A DNA stretch of 64,000 bases from Leifsonia sp052114085. GTDB taxonomy: Bacteria > Actinomycetota > Actinomycetes > Actinomycetales > Microbacteriaceae. Shown here piece after piece: positions 57,877-64,000 of the stretch (its first letter is position 1; each line of letters begins with the position of its first letter). Location of the stretch: NCBI RefSeq assembly GCF_052114085.1, contig NZ_JBFREB010000001.1, positions 3,286,001 to 3,350,000 on the forward strand. The letters are read 5' to 3'. The translations under genes and the position numbers were made by a program. Under the pieces are notes generated by a model. That model made no database searches. It saw only the letters and a list, made by a program, of their open reading frames with translations, and was not told the DNA's origin.

Positions 57877-59762
57877 ACCGTGGTCGGCTCCTTGTCTGTC
57901 CGTTCGCCGAGTGCCGCCCGGTAGGCCCGCCACAGGGCGGCGATCTCGTCGAGGTCCGCGTCGGTGACATCCTCGCGGCTGTTATCGATCGATTCGACGT
58001 AGTAGAGCGCCGGCACGCCGAGCTCCGGCTGGATGCGCGAGTAGGCGAGCCACTCGTCGCGGTTCGGCATCGGCCACTGGTCGGTGTCGATGGGGTGTCC
58101 GGGCAGCGCGGCCGCCGCGATGTCGTGGCGGAACCGCAGCTGGTCGCCGACCGGAACCGGTTCGCCGTGGACCGAGTCCTCCAGCACGTCGTTGAGGCGC
58201 ACCATGTCGGTGACGTCCGAGAACGAGGGATGGACGGTGTGGGTCACGACGAGCGCGTCCGGCTTGGCGGCCTTGGCCGCGACGTGGATGGTGCGCACGA
58301 TCGCGTGCAGCGCGCTGATGCCCCACACGTCGTCGTCGTGCGTGCGGAGCGTTACGCCGGAGGGCGCGCGCTGGGAGAAGTCGACCTTGAAGCCGTCCGC
58401 GTCCAGTCCGTCCGGCGAGATCATCCGGGTGACCTGCTCGGCGAGCGCCGCCAGGTAGGCCGGGTTGGACGGGTCGACAGAGACAGGCCGACCGGACGCG
58501 TCGCGGACCGTCAGCTCGGGCGGCAAACCGGCGGGATCCCACGCCTTGAACCAGAGCAGCACGCGCTGCCCGGCGCGGTGGCGTTCGTCGATCCAGCCGC
58601 GCAGGTCGGGCCACTTCTCGGTGTCGACCGAGTTGGTGCCGTAGTCCGCCTGCCAGCGGTCGTCGATGACGACGGTACCCGGGTGGATGTCGCGCTCGGC
58701 CAGCCGTCGCAGCCAGCGGTCGTAGAGGTACTGGCGCGCGAGGTCGGGTGCGAAGGCGGCTCCGGCGGGGAGGACGAAGCCGTCCGCGTTGTCGGTGGCG
58801 AGCGCCTCCCCCTCGTGGCTCATCCGCACGGCGAGGGCGCACTGTGCTCCCCAGCCGCAGAAGATCGGCTCGTACCACCAGGCCGCGGGTTCCGGTGCGG
58901 GGGCCGCCCAGCCGCGGGCGGCGAGGTCGTCGCGGTAGTCGCGGATGGCGGTGAGCGGCGCCCCGGCAGGCCGCAGCACGAATTCGGGGGACACCCATCC
59001 ACCCGCCCGCACGCGGGTATGGCCTTCGTACGTGAGCCGGAACAGGAAGCCGCCGTCGATCGCGTCGTAGCGGAAGGTCGTGAAACCGAGTTGGGCGATC
59101 GGGGCGACGACCGAGACGGCCAGCCAGTCGCCGACCGGCATGTCGGTCGGGCCGTGCGGCGCGTCCGGGGCGATGGAGGGGCGGCCCAGCGCGAAGACGA
59201 GCGGTGGGGGCGAGAAGATGCCGTGGAGGCGTCCCGGCTCCGCGTCGCCGACGACGCCGAGTTGCGCCTGCGTGTTCGACGGGCGGACGACCTGGATGGG
59301 CTCGGTCGGGGTCGGGACGAAGACCGTCGGGAAGCGGATGCCCGAGCGGAACGTGCCCGCCGCGCCGGTCGGCAGCGTGGCCTGGCCGCCGAACACGGTC
59401 AGGTCGGTGATCCGGGCGTCGTCATCCTCGGTGGTCACCTCGACCCGCGCACGGACCTCGCCCGGCAGACAGTGGAGAACGACGGCTTTCGTCGCCCAGG
59501 CGCTGGAGTCGGTGAGCACGGTGACCCGCACCGAGCCGTCCGGCTCCTCCTCGACGGTGACCGCGGTGGGACCCGAGGACTCGTCGGGGATGCCGAGGCG
59601 GTCGACGCTCGCAAGCAGCGAGAGATCGCTCCAGATCTCGCCGTCCGGGCCGGCGATGGTGGCGCGGGGGCGGGCGAGCGCGACGCCGAGCGTGTATGCG
59701 GGGGCGACGATCACGACCTCGGTCGCGCTGCGGGTGACGGTGATGTCCTGGGTGGTCTGCAT
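57873..59762 (-). CDS. TIM-barrel glycosidase, GH-D/GH31-like
   Basis: The 629-aa enzyme has an N-terminal beta-sandwich (about 1-280), then a TIM barrel. The barrel has VVIDDRWQADYGTNSVDTEK near residue 365, LLWFKAWDPAGLPPE near 395, and a candidate nucleophile in LDADGFKVDFSQRAP near 455, resembling GH31/GH36 enzymes (K-x-D strand). It likely cleaves an alpha-glycoside. GAGG is 4 nt before the ATG. It is followed by the MBL-fusion gene with a 4-nt overlap. Confidence 0.75.
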   Translation of the reverse strand: MQTTQDITVTRSATEVVIVAPAYTLGVALARPRATIAGPDGEIWSDLSLLASVDRLGIPDESSGPTAVTVEEEPDGSVRVTVLTDSSAWATKAVVLHCLPGEVRARVEVTTEDDDARITDLTVFGGQATLPTGAAGTFRSGIRFPTVFVPTPTEPIQVVRPSNTQAQLGVVGDAEPGRLHGIFSPPPLVFALGRPSIAPDAPHGPTDMPVGDWLAVSVVAPIAQLGFTTFRYDAIDGGFLFRLTYEGHTRVRAGGWVSPEFVLRPAGAPLTAIRDYRDDLAARGWAAPAPEPAAWWYEPIFCGWGAQCALAVRMSHEGEALATDNADGFVLPAGAAFAPDLARQYLYDRWLRRLAERDIHPGTVVIDDRWQADYGTNSVDTEKWPDLRGWIDERHRAGQRVLLWFKAWDPAGLPPELTVRDASGRPVSVDPSNPAYLAALAEQVTRMISPDGLDADGFKVDFSQRAPSGVTLRTHDDDVWGISALHAIVRTIHVAAKAAKPDALVVTHTVHPSFSDVTDMVRLNDVLEDSVHGEPVPVGDQLRFRHDIAAAALPGHPIDTDQWPMPNRDEWLAYSRIQPELGVPALYYVESIDNSREDVTDADLDEIAALWRAYRAALGERTDKEPTTV

Positions 59763-59797
59763 GGTCCTCGGTGTGGGGGAAGGTGAGGTGCGGGTGG

Positions 59798-61273
59798 TCA
59801 GAGTGCGGCGAGTGCTTCGACGGAGTCGGCGGTGACGGAACTGCCGTGGTCGGCGGTGGCGTGGATGCGGAACGCGGGTTCGGGGGAGAACGACACGACG
59901 AGCGTGGCACGCGCGTCGCCGAGCGCCCACTCCAGCTCGAGCGAGCCGTTCGCCTCCACACGGTAGCGGAACTCGCCCGCGAAGGCGGGGTGCGCCGACC
60001 GCAGGCGCACGAGCGCGAGTTGAGCGCGTGTCACGTCGCTCGCGAGAGCCGCATCCACCTCGTCCGGCGTGTAGCTGTGCCGGTTGACGTCGCGCCCCTG
60101 GCCGGTGCGTTCGAACAGCGCCACGTCATCCAGCCCGCCGAGCAGCCCGACGTAGTAGAGCTGGGGACGGCCGGGCAGCCACAGCTGGACGGCCCGCGCC
60201 AGCAGGTAGCTCCGCGCGTCGGCGCCGAGGGCGGAGAAGAACGTCGCGTTGATCTGGTGCGGCAGGCTCATCCAGGCCGGGATGACGGACGCCCGGGTGG
60301 AGTGGCCGTGGGTGGCCTGCGCCGCGCGCGCGAAGATCGCCGCCATCTCATCCTGATCGATGAGGCCCGGTCGGTCGCCCGAGGGACCGGCGTCGACGAT
60401 GCCGATGCCGTCGTGCGTGTCCAGCACGGTGATGGCGTTCTGCGGGCGGATGCCGAGCCACTCGACCAGGCGGTCGGAGGTGCGGGTGCCGAGGCTGTGC
60501 AGGAGCAGCGGCGCCAGCGCGAAGTCGTACACGTAGTCGACCAGCGGAGCGATGGCGAGCTGCTGCGAGTAGTGCGCGTGCACCTCGACGAGCACCCGGA
60601 GGTCCGCCTCGCGTGCCATCGCCACGATGCCGCGCACGAATTCGAGCGTCTCCGGCGTCATGAAGCTGTCGGACCCGGGAGTCTTCACGGCGTAACCCAC
60701 CGCATCCAGACGGACGGTCGTCACCCCGCCGGAGCGCAGCGTCGCCAGGATGCGGCGGAGGTACGCGCGGGCGCGATCGTTCGCCACGTCGAGGTCGACC
60801 TGGCTGGGCATGAAGGTGGTCCAGACCAGCCGGCGGCGGCCGTCGGCCATCCGGTACGCGGTGAAGGGCAGGCCGGGGCGCGGGCGGTAGAACGCCGTGA
60901 TGTCGTCCTCCGAGGCGCGTTCGGGGAAGACGGTGTCGAACGTGAGGAACATGCCGTCGTGGGCGGACTCCTCCCCCTGCGCCAGCCAGTCGATGAACTC
61001 GGCCGACTCGCTGGAGACGTGGTTGACGATGAGGTCGGCGGTCACCTCGCGGTCGACGGCGATGGCGCGGACGTCGTCCCAGGTGCCGAGGCGCGGGTCG
61101 ATCATTCCGTGGTCGATCGGATCGAAGCCCGCGTCGGCCCCGTCGAACGGCACGAAAAACGGCAGGATGTGCACCCCGGCGAAGTCGCGCAGCGGGCCGT
61201 CGAGCAGCGCGCGCAGGCGTGGCAGGTCACCGCCGAGCCGGTCGGCGTACGCGAGCAGGTCGACGCCGGTCAT
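59798..61273 (-). CDS. Sucrose-phosphorylase-like enzyme, GH13 subfamily 18
   Basis: The 491-aa protein resembles GH13_18 phosphorylases: N-terminal VHILPFFVPFDGADAGFDPI, nucleophile Asp in VTTVRLDAVGYAVKTPG near residue 190, acid/base Glu in LRVLVEVHAHY near 228, and ITVLDTHDGIGIVDA near 290. Such enzymes release alpha-glucose (or glucosyl) 1-phosphate from sucrose, glucosylglycerol, glucosylglycerate or related donors. The exact donor cannot be read. It overlaps the racemase-like gene by 4 nt. Confidence 0.88.
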   Translation of the reverse strand: MTGVDLLAYADRLGGDLPRLRALLDGPLRDFAGVHILPFFVPFDGADAGFDPIDHGMIDPRLGTWDDVRAIAVDREVTADLIVNHVSSESAEFIDWLAQGEESAHDGMFLTFDTVFPERASEDDITAFYRPRPGLPFTAYRMADGRRRLVWTTFMPSQVDLDVANDRARAYLRRILATLRSGGVTTVRLDAVGYAVKTPGSDSFMTPETLEFVRGIVAMAREADLRVLVEVHAHYSQQLAIAPLVDYVYDFALAPLLLHSLGTRTSDRLVEWLGIRPQNAITVLDTHDGIGIVDAGPSGDRPGLIDQDEMAAIFARAAQATHGHSTRASVIPAWMSLPHQINATFFSALGADARSYLLARAVQLWLPGRPQLYYVGLLGGLDDVALFERTGQGRDVNRHSYTPDEVDAALASDVTRAQLALVRLRSAHPAFAGEFRYRVEANGSLELEWALGDARATLVVSFSPEPAFRIHATADHGSSVTADSVEALAAL

Positions 61274-62034
61274 CGGGTCGGCGCCTCTGCGACGGTGGAG
61301 GTTCCGCCGGACCCGGGAGTCGCCAGCCGGTTCGCGCTGGCGGCCGACGTTCCCGGGTCCGACGGGGTCAGGGCCTCCGCCAGGCGGGCGACGCCGCCGG
61401 CCGGGGAGGTGAGCACGGGGATGGCGACGCCGGCCGACTCGGCGGCCCCGGCCATCGATGCCTGTGCGAGGACGAGCACGGCGGCCTTGTCGCCGTCGGA
61501 AGGCACTGCCGCCTCACGCACGGCCTCCGCGATGAGCCGGTCATGGGTGGCTTGGTCGCCGGCGGCGCGCGCGGCAGCCGCCCCCTCGACCACGCTCGCG
61601 GTCACAACGGCTGCGACACCCTGCGCCGCCGCTTCGCGCTCGATCAGCCGCGTGGTCGGCCCGAGCGTCCCCGTGTTCGTCGCCAGCACCACGATGTGCG
61701 CAGAGTCCGACTCGCGGGCGAGGCGTGTGGCCTGGGCGGCCATGGCGGCATCCACCCGGATGACGGGGATGGGGAGGGAGTCGGCGACGGCTTCCGCCGC
61801 CTCGCCGATCGACGAACAGGTCACCAGGATGGCGTCCGCCCCCGATTCGGCGAGGTGACGGAGGTGGGATGCGACCCGCTCGCTCACCGCGGGGGTGACG
61901 CCTCCGGCGATGGCCGTCTCCAGCATCCACGCGTCGACGACGTGCTCGCGGTGCGCACCCGGAACGGCGTCGGCGACCAGCGCATCGAACGTGGGGGCGA
62001 GGGCCGGGACGGTGTGGAGCAGTCCGGCGATCAT
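61270..62034 (-). CDS. Aspartate/glutamate racemase-family protein
   Basis: The 254-aa protein has the two-cysteine racemase layout, with the first Cys in AILVTCSSIGEAAEAVADS near residue 72 but no obvious second partner: the later loop is VLVLAQASMAG (Ala/Gln where Cys is usual). It may therefore be a decarboxylase or lyase-like member rather than a racemase. ATGA overlap couples it to the aldolase gene. Role in the operon is unclear. Confidence 0.75.
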   Translation of the reverse strand: MIAGLLHTVPALAPTFDALVADAVPGAHREHVVDAWMLETAIAGGVTPAVSERVASHLRHLAESGADAILVTCSSIGEAAEAVADSLPIPVIRVDAAMAAQATRLARESDSAHIVVLATNTGTLGPTTRLIEREAAAQGVAAVVTASVVEGAAAARAAGDQATHDRLIAEAVREAAVPSDGDKAAVLVLAQASMAGAAESAGVAIPVLTSPAGGVARLAEALTPSDPGTSAASANRLATPGSGGTSTVAEAPTR

Positions 62035-62933
62035 CGCGCGTCCCGCCACGGGCGCGCCTCGCGGTCGACGACCTCGATCAGAGCCTCGAGTCGTGGCACC
62101 GACAGCTCGCGGAGCGCCGACGGGACGTCGTCGCGACCGACGACGTCGCTCCACAGGGCCCGCCCGGCGAGGAACCCGCTCGCCCCCGCACGGCAGGCCG
62201 CCTCGACGGCGGGCAGGAACGCCGCGCGCTCGACACCCTGCGACAGCACCACCCACGGCCCGGAGATGGACGCGTTGAGAAGCTGGCTCGCGTCCCTCTG
62301 CTCGGCCGCGTCGCCGGTGCCCGACATCGGCACCTGCACCTTGTAGAGACTCTGGCCCGAGGGCGACAGCTCGGCGGCCGCCTCGCGGATGGCGACATCG
62401 AGGTCCCAGCTGCCGGCAGCCAGCTCCTCCGGCGTCGCCCGCACGACGGGCTCCAGCACCGAGAGGACCCCACGGGCGCGGCACTCGGCCACGAAGCGCT
62501 CGACGAGACGGACCCGCTGTTCGCGCTTGGCGTCGCGGCGCCAGATGATCAGCAGCTTCAGGGCGGCGACACCGGCGAGATCGGTCTGCGTCAGGACGAC
62601 CTCGTCGAGCGCGGTCTCCTCGACCGGGCCGCCGTCCTCCTGGGTGAGGGCGTCGGCGGCGAGGATGAGGCCGGTGCTCGCGGGCAAGAGATCGCGGGTC
62701 GCCTCGAAGCCGAAATGCCGGTCGATGAGGAAACCGGAGGCCAGCGGGCCGAGCGCCTCGGCGACATCGAGCTTGAACCGGATGAGCACGTCGTCGGCCG
62801 GACGTCCAGCGCCCGCGAGGTCGAACATGTGGCGGAGGCTCTCGCGCTGGTCCATCGCGACCATCGCGAGTCCGCCGGTGGGGCGGGCGATGGCGTCGAG
62901 GTCGAGCGCCGGGCGGGAGGTGGTGTCAGTCAT
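62031..62933 (-). CDS. YihT/LacD-type class I aldolase
   Basis: This 300-aa (beta/alpha)8 aldolase strongly resembles sulfofructosephosphate aldolase YihT and LacD: GGLAMVAMDQRESLRHMFDL near residue 20, VAALKLLIIWRRD with the likely Schiff-base Lys near 125, SVLEPVVRATPEE and GASGFLAGRALWSDVVG near 250. It probably splits a phosphorylated ketose into DHAP and an aldehyde. Since no YihS isomerase or SQ gene is near, the ketose is not necessarily sulfonated. It overlaps the FGGY kinase and racemase genes by 4 nt each. Confidence 0.82.
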   Translation of the reverse strand: MTDTTSRPALDLDAIARPTGGLAMVAMDQRESLRHMFDLAGAGRPADDVLIRFKLDVAEALGPLASGFLIDRHFGFEATRDLLPASTGLILAADALTQEDGGPVEETALDEVVLTQTDLAGVAALKLLIIWRRDAKREQRVRLVERFVAECRARGVLSVLEPVVRATPEELAAGSWDLDVAIREAAAELSPSGQSLYKVQVPMSGTGDAAEQRDASQLLNASISGPWVVLSQGVERAAFLPAVEAACRAGASGFLAGRALWSDVVGRDDVPSALRELSVPRLEALIEVVDREARPWRDAR

Positions 62934-64000
62934 GCGGTTTCCTTGGCTTGTAGCGTCGCCGCCTCCACGAAGGCGTCCAGCAGGGCTGGATCGCCCGCGG
63001 AGGCGACGCTGTCGGCGCTGCGCAGCGGCAGCGAGGTCGTGAGGCCGGTCACGCGGTGCGCGGCCAGCATGGCTGCGCCGGTGGCGACGGGCTCGGCGGC
63101 GGCGACCCGGCGGAGCACGCCGGGCAGGAGCCGCTGCTTGAGCCGCCACCAGGCGCCATTGGCGGCGCCCGGCCCACCGAGGACGGTGAGCTCTGGTCGA
63201 CGGGGGCCGGCCAGCGCGGTCTGGGCGGCATCCATCCAGGCGAGTTGGAGGGCGAGGCCGGCCAGCACGGCCGTGAGCGTGGCCGCAGGGTCGGCGAGAC
63301 GAGCGGACCCGGCGGCGCCGGGTGCGGTCCCCGCCGGGTCGAGATGGATGAGACGCAGCGACTGCGTGGGATCGGGAGCCGGGGACTGACGCCCGCGGAG
63401 GTAGGGCAGCAGGAAGGCATCGATCGGACCGTCGGCCAGCGTCCGCGCCGCCTCGAGCGCATCGCGCCGATGGACTCCCGGGAGGAGCTCGGCGAACGCC
63501 CACTCCACCAGGGCGCCTGCGGTCGGATTGCCGGAGAGCAACGTCTCGTGGCGGCCGTCGATGCTGCGACCGATGCTCATCCCGTGGCGCCGCGCGCCCT
63601 CACGGGAGACGTTCTCGACGATGCGCAGCAGCGCTTCGGCGGTGCCGACCGAGTCGGCCGCGTCGCCGGGCTCGCGGACGCCGGCCGCCCACGCGCCGAC
63701 GGCGTGGTCGTGGCCGGCGGCGATGACCGGGACGCCTACCGGAAGTCCGAGCGCTGCGGCGGCCCCCGAGGTGAGCGTGCCCGCGGTCGCGCCGGGGAGG
63801 ATCACCCGGGGGAATCGGTCGGGGGTGAGACCCGCCAGCCCGAGGAGCTCCGCGTCGAAGCCGTCGGCGAGCGGCGAGCCCGCTCCGGGCAGCCGGTACG
63901 CCATCGTGCGCGCGGCCAGTGTGTGGTCGGTGACTGCTTCGCCGGTGAGCGACGAGAGGACGAGCCCGTCCGCGCCCAGCCAGCACGCGTCGGCGAGCCG
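62930..64000 (-). CDS. FGGY-family carbohydrate kinase (partial, N-terminus beyond window)
   Basis: The visible 356 codons give the C-terminal part of an FGGY (xylulokinase/gluconokinase-like) sugar kinase: the middle GHDHAVGAWAAGVREPG motif, LSGNPTAGALVEWAF and the C-terminal ATPase LTVLGGPGAANGAWWRLKQR near the end. The reading frame is open to the window edge, so the N-terminal DxGT motif is unseen. It is the first visible gene of the operon and probably makes the phospho-ketose for the aldolase. Confidence 0.85.
   Translation of the reverse strand, partial: RLADACWLGADGLVLSSLTGEAVTDHTLAARTMAYRLPGAGSPLADGFDAELLGLAGLTPDRFPRVILPGATAGTLTSGAAAALGLPVGVPVIAAGHDHAVGAWAAGVREPGDAADSVGTAEALLRIVENVSREGARRHGMSIGRSIDGRHETLLSGNPTAGALVEWAFAELLPGVHRRDALEAARTLADGPIDAFLLPYLRGRQSPAPDPTQSLRLIHLDPAGTAPGAAGSARLADPAATLTAVLAGLALQLAWMDAAQTALAGPRRPELTVLGGPGAANGAWWRLKQRLLPGVLRRVAAAEPVATGAAMLAAHRVTGLTTSLPLRSADSVASAGDPALLDAFVEAATLQAKETA

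Noticed and set aside
62031..64000. Sulfoquinovose (sulfoglycolysis) operon
   Set aside because: The aldolase resembles YihT, but the kinase is FGGY type and no YihS-like isomerase, sulfolactaldehyde dehydrogenase/reductase or sulfonate exporter is visible; the glycosidase is not clearly a sulfoquinovosidase.
1..64000. tRNA or rRNA genes
   Set aside because: I found no cloverleaf-type sequences or rRNA motifs on reading; a dedicated search would be needed to be certain.

Overview
The window is about 70% G+C and behaves like an actinobacterial chromosome: GTG starts are common, adjacent genes often overlap by 4 or 8 nt (ATGA or GTGA), and many genes look leaderless, with a TANNNT -10 hexamer 6 to 7 nt before the start codon. 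Family content (DUF6328, DUF4383, DUF6098, DUF7882, an EfeO/EfeB pair, a GH38 operon under LacI-type operators) fits Microbacteriaceae, perhaps Leifsonia or a relative. That placement is inference. I see no rRNA, tRNA, CRISPR array, transposase or prophage. The sequence is not an obvious genomic island, but several intergenic gaps hold palindromic repeat elements.

Layout. 0-1.7 kb: end of a fructosamine (Amadori product) catabolic operon, FrlD-like kinase and FrlB-like deglycase, with a palindromic operator. 1.8-9.7 kb: an SDR oxidoreductase, then a long minus-strand series of stress or redox and envelope genes (DUF6328, a 39-aa acidic protein, CDGSH protein, iron-containing redox enzyme, GT2, DUF4383, two PRC-like proteins, NRAMP transporter, lipoprotein). 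9.7-13.4 kb: a hybrid histidine kinase, divergent from a stand-alone receiver and a NarL-type regulator. 13.9-18.1 kb: EfeO, EfeB and a secreted phospholipase C/acid phosphatase-type enzyme. 18.2-35.5 kb: single-gene housekeeping and hypothetical functions, including Nudix, 5'-3' exonuclease, a degenerate SGNH-GAF fusion, aldo/keto reductase, OLD-type TOPRIM, AEC and TspO-like membrane proteins, a PrmC-like methyltransferase, a Rieske FAD oxidoreductase, a glycosyltransferase and a cluster of small conserved actinobacterial proteins.

35.5-45.2 kb is a sugar-uptake and catabolism region: FAD oxidoreductase, GH4 6-phospho-glycosidase and BadF-type sugar kinase form one operon. A LacI regulator lies beside it, two ABC permeases diverge from the regulator, and a solute-binding lipoprotein is convergent with the permeases. 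No sugar-import ATPase is encoded here, so a shared one elsewhere is implied. LacI-type operators (core TGGnAnCGnTnCCA) sit at 39.48, 41.02, 45.29, 45.43 and 54.16 kb and suggest one regulon reaching the GH38 alpha-mannosidase operon (ROK kinase, SIS protein, GH38, unknown alpha/alpha-barrel enzyme) at 48.0-54.1 kb. An exporter-type ABC pair lies between (45.7-48.0 kb). 54.3-55.1 kb is an ArsR/SRPBCC pair with an operator over its own start codon.

55.2-64 kb is a minus-strand catabolic series, mostly translationally coupled: FGGY kinase (cut by the window edge), YihT/LacD-type aldolase, Asp/Glu racemase-like protein, GH13_18 phosphorylase, GH-D/GH31-like TIM-barrel glycosidase, a tandem metallo-beta-lactamase fusion and an alpha/beta hydrolase. 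The combination points to a glycoside degradation pathway whose substrate I cannot name.

The most unusual non-coding feature is a family of 55-95 bp palindromic elements. It includes four near-identical 57-bp stem-loops in a 0.5-kb array between the ABC permeases and the binding protein (43.22-43.74 kb), with a fifth divergent copy in the 5' region of the same permease operon (40.78 kb). Four other types lie at 2.75/18.14, 21.48/31.49, 21.62 and 55.13 kb.
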